DNA of 64,000 nt from Solen grandis (taxonomy: Eukaryota > Mollusca > Bivalvia > Adapedonta > Solenidae), in NCBI GenBank assembly GCA_021229015.1, contig CM037789.1, forward strand, positions 42,398,377-42,462,376, given 5' to 3'. Shown here one piece after another: positions 24,114 to 39,200 of the stretch; within the stretch, counting starts at the first letter, position 1; every line of letters starts with the position of its first letter. The translations under genes were made by a program, and so were the position numbers. The notes beneath the pieces are model-generated. The model saw only the letters and a program-made list of their open reading frames with translations. It was not told the origin of the DNA and did not search any database.

Positions 24114-24274
24114 CTAGTGGTCACCAGGGAGACCGAACAGTTTGACGGTGCCAGCATCTCTGTCCCTCTCTCTCTCATGTTTGTCATCACAAGCAAAGGC
24201 CAGTAGTGGTTTCTTGGGATGCCAGGCAACAGTGAAGGTGGGCGACTCGCACGGGATCTCAGAGATTTTCTCAC
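24114..24274 (-). CDS. THOC3: THOC3 exon 6 (residues 268-320 and stop)
   Basis: The acceptor is CATGTTGACAG. It encodes ESPTFTVAWHPKKPLLAFAC, a short charged HERERDRDAG insert and GTVKLFGLPGDH, then TAG at 24116-24114. Confidence 0.95.
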
Positions 24275-27200
24275 CTGTCAACATGTACACAATATAAACA
24301 TAGCGTACAATGAGTACCAATGATGCCTGTAATATTGCTTTTTATACCCATTAACACTGAATCATGATGTGGGACATAAAAGAAGACTAAAAGCAAATTT
24401 CGATCATAACAAATTTTACTACCTTCTCTCCTTGTCCCAAAAGTACATGTACTTGGAAGTGATAACCAAAATAAAACGTGATCAGCTTGCAAGTTACTCA
24501 CATATTCTTTAATAGCTACAATGTGGTAATGGATGAGACAGTGACTTGCAATATATGGATGGTTGATACTGCCAGTTGATTTTTATTGTTCTTGTAATAG
24601 ATACAATTGGGGTCAGAGATCCATCTCGAAATGTCATGATCATATTATGCTTTTGATATTGGGCTGATGATATTGCTTTATATTGGACCATGTTGTAACT
24701 GTATATCAGCAATTGACAAAGATATGGGTCCATGGTTTTAAATTTATCATACATTCCTGTACATTATAACACTTTATTCTATGCTTTTGTGTGGATAACT
24801 GCGATAAAAATATAATTATATTTGATGATTTCACAGTGACATGGTTCATACAAATTTTTCAAGGGTTTATAAGGCAAAATATAATTTTCAAGGGTCTTTC
24901 AAGACAGACATCAAATTCAAGGGTTTTTCAAGACCTGTGTGAACCATGAGTGAAATATCAGTCTTTCTGACAAACAATAGAAGGAAAACTTTTTGTTTTT
25001 GTGGAAGATGCAATATTTCATTTCATCCCGTGAACTTCGAAAATTGTATTCTCACTAGATGAAATAAATTGCATCTTCTGCAAAAATGAACAAATATTCT
25101 CTATGTAATGGATCTGCAATGAACATTACTTTATTTCTGTACCACATTACACCATGTTAAACTAACCATGCTTCCAAATAGAGATTACAGACACCAGAGC
25201 TCTGTCTTCCTATATATCTACCCATGGTAAATGGTACCATTCCCAATAGCAAATACATGTACATGTAGTGTTTTTAAATCTCCCCAATTCACTAAAAAAA
25301 TTCCAAATATAAAGAAAAATTCCCAATTTTATGATGCAGAATCGAATCACTGGTGGATGTTTTTGTATAAGTAGTGTCCATTACTCAACAGTGAAAGGAT
25401 AAATTTTTAACTCAATTTGGTGACTATTTGTACCATACTTGTTAATCCTTATACTGTTATAAGTATGAGAGAATCCTTTGGACGAAAATTTGTTGGAATT
25501 TTTACAACATGGAAATAAAATGGTCAAGAGAATCATGGTAATTTTATGTCATTTAAGATTGTCATGTCATGTCATCAACACAAGCTGAGGTATTAAAAAT
25601 CCAAAATTGAGCCAAAATTTTCCTAATTCCTAATATGGTGAGAAAAAGCCCAAGGCACAAGACCAGACCACCCTACCTGTTGCCACCTCGGCTATGTCGA
25701 TGACGAGGTCTTCAGATGCAGATGCCAACATCTTCCCATCATGGCTGAAACTGAGCGTCCTCACAGGCCAGTCCAGTCTGCAACACACCAGTATCTCTTT
25801 CATACAAAAACACATGTAACTTATCATTAATTAATTTCGCTATTACCAGGTATTGTAATGTGGTGAATGCAATTTTTTTTTTTAACATTAATCTATGATT
25901 TCATGGTTACCTTCTTTTGCTGGAAAGAACCTGGGTTAGAAAAGATGAAGTTCTGAAAAAAAGATGGTACTTCTGGAATATTTAAACAAAAGACTGTCAG
26001 ATTTATTCCAAATGGCTAAATGGCTTGGTCATGGGTATCCAACACAGAGTCTATTCCAATGCTGTTCTGTGAGGAGAAACTAGCTGATATACCTGGAAAG
26101 GGTTCGGACACAGGTCAGTTCCTCCAGGTCCCATATACTGACCAGGGCGTCAGCACTGCCTGTGGCGAAGTACACACCCTTGGGGTCAAACTCTATACAG
26201 ATACAGTTGGCTGGGTGGGCATTCAACACCTGCTGGGTCTTCAGTTCTGGATAACTGGAACACACACAATGAAATGTAGATTAACTGAGTACTTTAATCA
26301 TCTTAAACAAAATATCTCAGTTGACAAGGGCTATACCGCGATATCATTTATATACGAAAACTAATCCCCGTGAAAACTTGTCTTTTATATAGACCTCACA
26401 TTTTCTAGAACAAGATTCAAAAATAAATATACCCACAAATTAAGGTAAATAACGAAATCAGATGTCAATAAAAATTGATAATTATATAATAAATCAGTAT
26501 TAAAAGTGTGAAGGCATATAATCAACAACAGTTACCAAACTTCATGTAATGTCAGTGTAGTGCATAGGATGTGAGGTAATGTGAAGTGACAGGATGGGAC
26601 AAGCCTGATATCTATATAGCCCCTACTTCACAATGAGAAGTGACAGGATGGGACAAGCATGATACCTATATAGCCCCTACTTCACAATGAGAAGTGACAG
26701 GATGGGACAAGCTTGATACCTATATAGCCCCTACTTCACAATGAGAAGTGACAGGACGGGACAAGCCTGATACCTATATAGCCACTACTTCACAATGAGA
26801 AGTGACAGGACGGGACAAGCCTGATACCTATATAGCCACTACTTCACAATGAGAAGTGACAGGACGGGACAAGCCTGATACCTATATAGCCCCTACTTCA
26901 CAATGAGAAGTGACAGGACGGGACAAGCATGATGCATACTATACGCCCTACTTCACAATGAGAAGTGACAGGACGGGACAAGCATGATACCTATATAGCC
27001 ACTACTTCACAAAGAGAAGTGACAGGACGGGACAAGCCTGATACCTATATAGCCCCTACTTCACAAAGAGAAGTGACAGGACGGGACAAGCTTGATACCT
27101 ATATAGCCCCTACTTCACAATGAGAAGTGACAGGACGGGACAAGCCTGATACCTATATAGCCCCTACTTCACAATGAGAAGTGACAGGACGGGACAAGCC

Positions 27201-30200
27201 TGATACCTATATAGCCACTACTCCACAATGAGAAGTGACAGGACGGGACAAGCATGATACCTATATAGCCACTACTTCACAATGATAAGTGACAGGACGG
27301 GACAAGCATGATACCTATATAGCCACTACTTCACAATGAGAAGTGACAGGACGGGACAAGCATGATACCTATATAGCCACTACTTCACAATGAGAAGTGA
27401 CAGGACCGGAAAAGCATGATACCTATATAGCCCTACTTCACAATGAGAAGTGACAGGATGGGACAAGCTTGATACCTATATAGCCCCTACTTCACAATGA
27501 GAAGTGACAGGATGGGACAAGCATGATACCTATATAGCCCCTACTTCACAATGAGAAGTGACAGGATGGGACAAGCCTGATACCTATATAGCCCCTACTT
27601 CACAATGAGAAGTGACAGGATGGGACAAGCTTGATACCTATATAGCCACTACTCCACAATGAGAAGTGACAGGATGGGACAAGCCTGATACCTATATAGG
27701 CCCTACTTCACAATGAGAAGTGACAGGATGGGACAAGCCTGATACCTATATAGCCCCTACTTCACAATGAGAAGTGACAGGACGGGACAAGCCTGATACC
27801 TATATAGCCACTACTTCACAATGAGAAGTGACAGGACGGGACAAGCATGATACCTATATAGCCACTACTTCACAATGAGAAGTGACAGGATGGACAAGCA
27901 TGATACCTATATAGCCCTACTTCACAATAGAAGTGACAGGATGGGACAAGCTGATACCTATATAGCCCTACTTCACAATGAGAAGTGACAGGACGGGACA
28001 AGCCTGATACCTATATAGCCCCTACTTCACAATGAGAAGTGACAGGACGGGACAAGCTTGATACCTATATAGCCCCTACTTCACAATGAGAAGTGACAGG
28101 ACGGGACAAGCTTGATACCTATATAGCCCCTACTTCACAATAAGAAGTGACAGGACGGGAAAAGCCTGATTCCTATATAGCCACTACTTCACAATGAGAA
28201 GTGACAGGACGGGACAAGCATGATGCCTATATAGCCCCTACTTTACAATGAGAAGTGACAGGATGGGACAAGCTTGATACCTATATAGCCCCTACTTCAC
28301 AATGAGAAGTGACAGGACGGGACAAGCCTGATTCCTATATAGCCCCTACTTTACAATGAGAAGTGACAGGACGGGACAAGCATGATGCCTATATAGCCCC
28401 TACTTTACAATGAGAAGTGACAGGACGGGACAAGCCTGATACCTATATAGCCCCTACTTCACAATGAGAAGTGACAGGACGGGACAAGCTTTATACCTAT
28501 ATAGCCCCTACTTCACAATGAGAAGTGACAGGATGGGACAAGCTTGATACCTATATAGCCACTTCTTCACAATGAGAAGTGACAGGACAGGACAAGCTTG
28601 ATACCTATATAGGCTCTTTTTCACAATGGGAAGTGATAGTACAGGACAAGCTTGATACCTATATAGGCAATTCTTCAACACGAGAAGTGACAGGATGGGA
28701 CAAGTTTGATACCTATATAGCCCCTTCTTCACAATGAGAAGTGACAGGATGGGACAAGCTTGATACCTATATAGCCCCTTCTTCACAATGAGAAGTGACA
28801 GGATGGGACAAGCTTGATACCTATATAGCCACTTCTTCACAATGTGAAGTGACAGGATGGGACAAGCATGAAACCTATATAGCCCCTTCTTCACAATGAG
28901 AAGTGACAGGATGGGACAAGCTTGATACCTATATAGCCCCTTCTTCACAATGAGAAGTGACAGGATGGGACAAGCTTGATACCTATATAGGCAATTCTTC
29001 AACATGAGAAGTGACAGGATGGGACAAGCTTATACCTATATAGCCCCTACTTAACTACATGTCCATGAAGTGGAGTATAACTGAATAATATAGGCCATAA
29101 CTAGACCAAATATCTAATTTGTGGGTTTTTAAATTGACAAAGGTTGAATTTTCACAGAATTATAATACATATTTTAGAGTTTAACCCCAAATAAAACATA
29201 ATAAAGGAATTCTACAGTATGTCTCAGTAGCTACATATACCTTCATTGTCTTCAGCAATGTGAATAACAAAGAATTTTGTAAAAAAATAAACTATGAAAT
29301 CGCTCATTCAGAAGAGATAGTTCTGAAATCATATAAATCATGTATGACATAGCTATCAAAATATTCATTATCCACTATCAGGAAATAACCTGGAGATATT
29401 AAATGGAGCAAACATTAGGTATTTTCTCTTGGCTGAATGCCCTAGTTATTATGAGGTTCATGAGCACAACATCCTCTGAGTGATCTTTATGCATGGCTAG
29501 ATGGTGGAACCGACGAAACTATCAACCATACAGGTCACATCAAAATTTAATTCAGTGACCATCATATGATAGTAAATAAAATTGTTCACATTTTTTGTAG
29601 GACCATTATCAGCATAGCAAACATCTAATAAGACCTGTCACAATCACCGCAACAAATGCCCCCAAAGGAAATTACTGACATTAAAACCTGGGTCATGTGT
29701 ATGAAAGGACCATATTCTCTCTTGTGTAGCCTTGACTTTTTATGGCTACAGACATGGATCTTGCATGTACAACATATCTGGATGCCTATTTATGCCAAGT
29801 TATTTCAAAATCAACCTAAGAGCCCAGGCATAGAAAAAAGTGCCACTTCAAATCTTTTACCTGTGATTGTGACCTTGACCTTTGAGCTACAGAATTTGCT
29901 CTTGCACCCAGCACAACATCTTATCTTGGAGAACATTTGTGCTCAGTTATTTCATAATGCATCCATGCAAGATAGGAGCCAATTTCTTGAAAAGTTAAGG
30001 TTTCACCTTAAACCTCTAAGGCTCGCTTTTATATCGTCTTTTTCTGAGAATTAGGTCATATGGGCAGATCATTTCTATTGTATCCTGATTGCATTACAAT
30101 AGAGATGATCCTCAGACAGACGGACGGACAGTGCGATTACTTTATGCCTGCCTTTGTGACCTCGACCTGTGAGCTACAGGCCTGGGTCTGGCGTGTGACA

Positions 30201-33200
30201 AATGCCTGGGTCTTGTACGTGACAAATGCCTGGCTCTGGTACGTGACAAATGCCTGGGTCTGGTATGTGACACATTTGAAATGGCATACATGCATGATGG
30301 AAGCCAGGCCATGAAATATGATGACAAACCTTCCTGAAATTTGACCCGAAACTGTGAAATTGACCTTTGAGCTATTGCCCTTGGACTTGCAGACAACACA
30401 TTGTCTTTACTAGAAGAATGAAATGTTCCCCTTTTTGACCTTTGACTAAAGACTATGACTTTGACCTTTGAGCTACAGACCTGGTTCTTGTGCACAACAC
30501 ATGGTCTTCTCTAGAACATTTGTGCAAGTTATGTCAAAATCCATCCATGCATGATTGAGTTAGAGCCCTAACACTACAAAATGTTTCCCTTTTTGACCTT
30601 TGACCCCAGACTGTGACCTTGGCTATTGAGCTACAAAGTGTAAAATTTCCATTATAATTTCTTGCTTTATAAACAATTTTCTGAAGACAAGAGCAGTGGA
30701 ATATGTTCCTAGTGAATTGAATTACTTTAATAGCAAACACTCATTAAACATTCTGTTTCACTTATAATAGCTTGGTCTCAAATTAGACCAGGTTTTATGA
30801 GGCATCCATTTATTAATGTGTCTTTTATGTTCATAAAAATGTTCAAATATGAACACAAATGACCAATGTATATCTAATGCACGCAATGCTCTTAATTTGA
30901 AGAAGAAAAATCATCCTGCTGATCTTATTATTGTAAAATCAATAAACAAGAGGGCCATAGAGGCCCTAAATCACTCACCTGAGTAGAGGGTTACCCTAAG
31001 GAATATCTGTACTAAAACATTTTGAAATCTGACCAGTAGTTTTGAAGAAGATGATTTTTAAAGTTTTCATAATTGATTTCAATTATTTCAGTAACTTTTG
31101 TGAAGGTTCACTCAAGGATCATCCTTGCCAAGTTTAGACAAATTCTGTCCAGCAGTTTCAAAGGAGATGTTGTTTTGCGACACATTTCTGTTGCACTTTT
31201 CACTATACATAGCCCTATACTGACCACAGTGTAACACACTCTGTTCATAGCGCTATACCAACCCCAGTATAACACACTCTGTTCATAGCGCTATACCAAC
31301 CACAGTATAACACACTCTGTACGTAGCCCTATATCAACCAAAGTATGAATCATTCTGTACATTGCCCTATAATGACCACAATATAACACACTCTGTTCAT
31401 AGCGCTATACCAACCACAGTATAACACACTCTGTACGTAGCCCAAAGTATGAATCATCTGTACATTGCCCTATAATGACCACAGTATAACACACTCTGTT
31501 CATAGCCCTATACCAACCACAGTATAACATAGTCTGTTCATAGCTCTATAACAACCACAGTAAACACACTCTGTACATAGCCCTATCCCAACCACAGTAT
31601 AACATACTCTGTTCATAGCCCTATACCAACCACAGTATAACACACTCTGTTCATAGCCCTATACCAACCACAGTATAACATACTCTGTTCATAGCCCTAT
31701 ACCAACCACAGTATATCATACCTTGTTCATAGCCCTATACCAACCACAGTATAACATACTCTGTTCATAGCCCTATACCAACCACAGCATAACATACTCT
31801 GTTCATAGCCCTATACAAACCACAGTATAACATATTCTGTTCATAGCTCTATAACAACCATAGTACAACATACCTCTGCATAACGCTATACAACCAAATA
31901 AATATGTTACCTAATATAATAAACCAATCACAATGCTACACTTACCACAGTATAACATACTCTGCAGTGTTCCCACTAAGATTTGAAAGTGAGAGTAAAA
32001 TTGTGCTTTTCTTGAACTTTTGTACCCTCTCTGGAAGAGATTTGTAGCAAAGCTCTTTAACTTGGGGGTATTGAAGACCAATGGGGGTTAAATACCCCCA
32101 TATGGAAGTATCTGCGAACACTGCTCTGTACATAGCGCTATACTGATTACAGCGCTATTCCTACTACAGTATAACATACTCTTTACATAGTGCTATACTG
32201 ATTACAGCGCTATTCCTACTACAGTATAACATACTCTTTACATAGTGCTATACTGATTACAGCGCTATTCCTACTACAGTATAACATACTCTTTACATAG
32301 TGCTATACTGATTACAGCGCTATTCCTACTACAGTATAACATACTCTTTACATAGTGCTATACTGATTACAGCGCTATTCCTACTACAGTATAACATACT
32401 CTTTACATAGTGCTATACTGATTACAGCGCTATTCCTACTACAGTATAACATACTCTTTACATAGTGCTATACCAACCACTTTACCATCACAGTGTAACA
32501 CACTCTGTTCAAAGAGCTATACTGACCACAGTGTAACAAACTCTGTAAATAGCACTATACTGATTGCAGTATAACATGATTGGACCTAATCCTCTGGATC
32601 TGGTTAGATGAAACAAATTGACATGCCAGTCAAACTCATTAAACTTTCAATACAAGCCGAAACCTAGAAGCTGAAATCAATCACATAAACAATTGCAATG
32701 AATAATTAAATTATATACTCTTTGTATATATTTGTATTAATATGTCCATGTAATGTTGCATTTCACTTTTGTAACCATTAGTGTATGTTTAAAACAGACC
32801 GGCATCAGCTTAATCGTTTACATTATGCATATTGATACTATTCTTTACAAATTGTTGCAAATTTCCTTTTGATGAATTCATGCATTCATCAAGTGATCAA
32901 CTTGCCTGTGTTACATACAATAACATTTTCATATTTATTCGCATCAATCCATGATATATTGTTTAGTGTTATGTTAAATTTGTGGATCTGATTGTCATAG
33001 AACCATGCATTTTTATTATTTTAATTCAGCATTACTGGTGAATGAATATCGTATATCCTGTCACACTGGGAAACAGTTTTATTATGCAGATACAGTTCTG
33101 CCATACAGCAGTTTTGCGCATTTGAATTAAATCAGAGTTTAATATTTCATCAATCTATACCCGACATCGTAATTGTAATTGGCTATATTGATAATGCATT

Positions 33201-36200
33201 TAAATGGAGGAACTGACAATAAATGAAGCAGAGCCTCTTTTACAGTGACAATTTGTGAAACTAATCATTTAATTGATTTCGTGTTTAAACAATACTAATG
33301 ACGCTGACTTGCACAAATACTCTCACCCTACACTGTTTATTAAGTTCTAGTATATACAGACTATTACATAAAATGGTAAGCAAATAAAAAACACATATAG
33401 CAAATACATATCACAGTGTTTGTTATCTTTAACAAAAACAAAGCAGTGTTGGAATTAAAAGAAAATAAAGCTACTGAATCATACTGATTATACTCCTTTT
33501 AAATTGAATGTCAAGTAAGGCAGTTCCTATTTATAAGAAAGAGAAAGAGAACTACACCATGTTGGTAACATGTGCTCAGGATGAGCTATTAGGATCGATA
33601 AATTTCCATCATCCGTCCGTCGTCCACAATTAGTTTGTTTGCACTCTAGCATCTTCATATCTTAAGCCAGTCATCTTCCAACTTTGTGACAATGTTTATT
33701 ACCATAATCTCTTGGCCAAGTTAGATTATAGCTGATATCTTCCAATTAGGTCAAGAGTAAGGCCCCTTTTAATATTAAAAAATGCCAGATTTCACTTTGT
33801 TTGCACTCTAGCATCTTCATTTCTTAAGCAATCATCTTCAAACTTAATGTCAATGTCTGAAGCTATAATCTCTTGGCCAAGTTTGATTATGGCTAATATT
33901 AGCCTATTAGGTCAAAAGTTATGCCCCTTTTAATATTAAACAAGAGTGCCAGTGCTGCCACAATATACGCCGCTACAAAATATAAAGACCAAGAGGGTCC
34001 TTTTAATTATTGCTTTTAACATTCCTGTAAGTATAAGCTCATAATGAAGTCTGTGAGACCAATTAATTTAGCTGAACAGAGATAGAACCCTAAAAAGGCT
34101 TCCAATATGAAAGTAGGTCAAATAGCAGTATCAATATGAATCCTTTTTTCTTTCTCCGCATAACTCTTGCAAAAATCACTGTACCAGAAAATCCCTGCTT
34201 TATACACTTTTGCCTGTTTAGAAACTTGAGTTGTGTTTTCAAGAGACCATGTTAAGAAAGGCATAACTATTGCAAATATTAATATACATCAAAATCCCTG
34301 CTTTGTGCATATCTACCAAGTATAGTAATGACATTGCCCAAGTTTTGAAAAGATCAGGTCAGAAACATACAAGGAATTGCATTCACAAGGCTGAAATATC
34401 AATAAGCTACAGAGACTAAGTTTCATGGGACAAAAATCTTGTAAAAATCAATGAACCGGAAATTCGCCACTTCATTCACATCTACCCATTATAGTAATGA
34501 CATTGACCAAGTTTTGAAAAGATTCATTCAGAAATGTAGGAGGAGTTGCGTTCACAAGGCTGCAATATCAATCAGCTACAGAGACATAAGTTTCAAGGGA
34601 CACAAATCTTGTAAAAACCAATGAACCGGAAAATCACCACTTCATGCACATGTTCCGATTATAGTAATGACATTGACCAAGTTTTTGAAAAGATTCATTC
34701 GGAAATGTAGGAGGAGTTGAGTTCACAAGGCTGCAATATCAATCAGCTACAGAGACTAAGTTTCAAGGGACACAAATCTTGTAAAAATCAATGAACCGGA
34801 AAATCGCCACTTCATGCACATCTACCCATTATAGTAATGACACTGACCAAGTTAAGAAAGGATTCATTTAGAAACAAAGGAGGAGTTGCGTTTACAAGAT
34901 ATGGACGTACGTACCGACGAACGGAGAAGATGACGCCAATATACGACCGCCTCTAGCATCTTCGTTTCTTAAGCAATCATCTTAAAAATCTATGACAATG
35001 TTTATAGCTTTAATCTCTTGGACAAGTTGTATAATGGCCAATATCTGCCTATTAAGTCAAGAGTAATGCCCCTTTTAATATTAAACGAGAGCTGTCAGAG
35101 GACAGCACGCTCGACTATTCAAAATGCTTGTTGGTAAATCAAATGAAATCTATTTGAATTCTTGCCCTTCATAGTAATAGTAAAAACTGATATACCTTGA
35201 TAGTCTGATACCCCTTAATATATTTATGATGTCTAAAATCAATCCCATGCCTACTTACTAAGACATAAGCACAATAACACTGTGCATGCAAAACTTAAAC
35301 CAAAAATCCATGTTAGAAAAGGGCCATAATTTGCATCAGTACAAAAGTTATCCTCCTGTTTTCTGATGCCCTTGAAGACACACCTTAACTTTCTAGTCAA
35401 TTCCACAAGCAATTTCTGAGATATAAGCTGGATAGTAGCTTGAATGCAAAAATTTAACCATAATTCTAAGTTAAAAGGGGGTCATAATTTTTAATTTATT
35501 CCATCAAGTGATATCTTCCTTTATAGTATGATACCCCTAAACATATTAAAGATATTTTATATCAATCCTATGCCTGGACTCTGAGATATATGCATGAAAG
35601 TACCTTGCATGCAAAACTTTAACCAAAACTTCTAAGTTAAAAAAGGGGTCATAACTTGTAATATATTCCATCAAAAAATATCAACCTTGATAGTATGATA
35701 CCCCTAAGCATATTAAAGATGTTTCAAATCAATCCCATGCCTGGATACTGAGATATAAGCATGAAAGTAACTTGCATGCAAAACTTTAACCAAAATTTCT
35801 AAGTTAAAAAGGGCAATAATTTGTAACATATTCCATTAAGAGTTATCTACATGAAAGTATGATACCCCTAAAATCATACCGGATACTGAGATATTAGCAT
35901 GAAAGTACCTTGCATGCAAAACTTTAACCAAAATTTCTAAGTTAAAAAAGGGGCCATAACTTGTAATATATTCCATCAAAAGTTATCTACCATGAAAGTA
36001 TGATACCCCTTAACGTATTAAAGATGTTTCAAATCAATCCCATGCCTGGATACTGAGATATTAGCATGAAAGTACCTTGCATGCAAAACTTTAAACAAAA
36101 TTTCTAAGTTAAAAAGGGGCAATAATTTGTAACAAATTCTATCAAGAGTTATCTACCATGAAAGTATGATACCCCTAAACATATTAAAGATGTTTCAAAT

Positions 36201-39200
36201 CAATCGCATGCTTGATACTGAGATATAAGCATGAAGTACTTGCATGCAAAACTTTAACCAAAATTTCTAAGTTAAAAAGGGGCATAATTTGTAAAATTCC
36301 ACCAAAGTTATCTACCTTGGTTGTCTGATGCCCATTAACATATTTGTAAACTTTCAAGTCAATACCATGAATGGTTACTGAGATACAAACTAGATAGTAG
36401 CTTGCACGCAAAACTTTAACCAAATTTTCTATTGCATGCAAAACTTTAACCAAAATTTCTAAGTTAAAAAGGGGCCATAATTCATATTAAATTCAGTCAA
36501 GAGTTATCTACCTTGGTTGTCTGATGCCCCTGAACATATTTATAAACTTTCAAGTCAATACCATAAATGGTTATTGAGATATAAGGTTGATAGTAACTTG
36601 CACGCAAAACTTTAACCAAAAGCTGCAACGCCAACGCCGACGCCAGGGTGACTACAATAGCTCTCATATTCTACGAATAGTCGAGCTAAAAATGCCATAA
36701 TTCACTTTGTTTGCACTCTAGCATCTTCATTTCTTGAGCAATCATCTTCAAACTTTATGACAATGTTTATAGCTATCATCTCTTGGCCAAGTTTGACTAT
36801 GGCTGAGGTCAGCCAATTAGGTCAGGAGTTATGCCCCTTTAAATATTAAACAAGAGTTGTCAAAGGACAGCACGCTCGACTATTCAAAATGCTTGTTGGT
36901 AAATCAAATGGAAAATTTCTAAGTTAAAAAAGGGGCCATAATTTGTAATATATTCCATCAAGAGTTATCTACCTTGATTGTCTAATGCTCCTAAACATAT
37001 TCATAACATTTCAAGTCAATACCATGAATGGTTATTAAGATACACACTGCATAGTAGCTTGCACGCAAAACTTTAACCAAATTTTCTATTGCATGCAAAA
37101 CTTTAACCAAAATTTATAAGTTAAAAAAGGGGCTATAATTCATATTAAATTCAGTCAAGAGTTATCTACCTTGGTTGTCTGATGCCCCTGAACATATTTA
37201 TGAACTTTCAAGTCAATACCATGATTGGTTATTGAGATATAAGGTTGATAATAACTTGCATGCAAAACTTTAACCAAAAGCTGCAACGCCAACGCCGACG
37301 CCAGGGCGACTACAATAGCTCTCATATTCTTCGAATAGTCGAGCTAAAAATGCCAGATTTCACTTTGCACTCTAAGCATCTTCATTTCTCAAGTAATCAT
37401 CTTCAAACTTTATGGCAATGTTTATTAGTATAATCTCTCGGCCAAGTTCGATTATGGCTGATATCGGCCAATTAGGTCAGTAGTTATGCCCCTTTTAAGT
37501 TTAAGTTTGCCAGATTTTACTTAGATATGTATTCCGTACAATTATGCTATAATTAAGTAACTTGTACAGGCAATGAAGGCAGTTTTTCTCAGGTGAGCTT
37601 CTTTAGGGCCATCTTGATAAGGTGCAATTATATACGATTTTATGAATGCTAGTATCTGTGTAATACTAAATCCGCCCCTATAACGTCAAATGCCTTATTC
37701 CAGTGTGATTTATTACTTTAAAATCGTAATATTACCACTCCTGCTGTTAATAGTAAATGCTGAATCATGTAGAAGATGTTCAACACAGCTTCCTAGTATC
37801 TTGTCATGCTGTTTTTTACAAACTTGCATCACAGCTGAATAAAACATTAATTCTTTGTACATTATTATACATTAATAGAGAATAATAGTTAGCGTTTGCA
37901 ATAAAACAGGTATATTTTTTTCTATTCAGTCATTTTCTCCTGAAAAGTGCAACAGAAATGTGTCACAAATGATATTTTCTCTTTAAATGACCAAAGTCAG
38001 TATTTTTAGCTCACCTGAGCACAATGTGCTCATTGTAAGCTATAAGAATCACCCTGTGTCTGTTGCCGTGCGTCGTCCGTCATGTGTCGTCAACAATTTG
38101 CTTTAAACGACATCTCTGAAACCACCGGACAGAATTTGATTAAACTTGGCAGGGATGATCCATGGGTGAACCTTCACAAAAGTTGCTAAAATAAACTTGA
38201 TCCATGTGGAACTCTGGTTGCCATGGCAATGGAAAGAAAAAAAATATGAAAACTTTAAAAATCATCGTCTTCAAAACTACTGGCCAGATATAAAAATGTT
38301 TTGGTACAGATGTTCCTTGGGTAACCATCTATTAAGATTGCTAAAACTAGAGCTATCACTAAAGGTGATGAATACCCCCCACACAGCCTTTGTTTACAAT
38401 CAAGTGCCCAGCTAATAGGATGTAAGTCACAATGAATTGATGTTTTCAACTGACATATTACACAAAACTATTTCACAATAATAATCTTTTTATAACAAAT
38501 CAAAATTGTTCTTATTTTAATGAAGCCCAAATCATACCAAATCTGCAACATTGAATTAAACAAAAAAGAAGTGTGTCACCAAAAGGCTGTTTCTAAGTGA
38601 AGAGCTAGTGAAGCTTCCCATAAAATTTGACTGAGTAGTATAATTAAAGATATCAATGAAAGCTGATATGTGGAAGAATAAGCCAAAAAATGCATTTACA
38701 ATACTTTAGACTCTAGAACAGGTTGTCATCTTCATGGATTGCATCATTGATTAAAGGAGTAACAACAAAATACAAATACACATATGTAGAAACCATAGGA
38801 AAACTGTAGCTAAAGAAAGTAAATTAGTTATTGGGAAATAATGCAAAGAAAATCAGCAAAGGGCAATAACAAAAAAGAAAATCAGTCAACTGTAACCATT
38901 TCGCAATATGCACATCTATGCTTGCTAGTGAAGCTTCCTATGAAATTTGATTGAAATCCATCCAGTAGTTATTGAAAAATAGCTAGGACAAAGAAAACTC
39001 CAAGAAATCAACAAAGTGCCATAACTCAAAAGAAAATTAGTCAACCGTAACCATTTCATAATATGCACATCTGTGCTTGATATTGAAGCTTCCTATGACG
39101 TTTGTTTGAAATCTATCCAGTAGTTATTGAGAAATAGCGTGGACAAAGAAAACTCCTGAAAATCAGCAAAGGGCCATAACTCAAAAGAAAATCAGTCAAC

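Larger units (their letters stand above)
33600..37520. repeat. Tandem host repeat interrupted by three nested insertions
   Basis: A host unit (TTTGCACTCTAGCATCTTCA, TCTCTTGGCCAAGTT, TAGGTCAAGAGT, GCCCCTTTTAATATTAAA) occurs at about 33630, 33800, 34955, 36705 and 37355. After AATATTAAA it is broken by different insertions at 33943, 35086 and 36846; only the first junction (33775) is intact (TTAATATTAAAAAATGCCAG). Confidence 0.75.

Noticed and set aside
28508..29005. 165-residue open frame with repeated LYRYQACPILSLLIVKK motif (minus strand)
   Set aside because: It is the 54-bp minisatellite read in frame; 54 is a multiple of three, so any stop-free unit gives a long frame. It is also intronic in THOC3.
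29656..30495. Frames of 115-132 residues on both strands
   Set aside because: Overlapping frames inside an internally repeated dispersed element; no conserved protein features.
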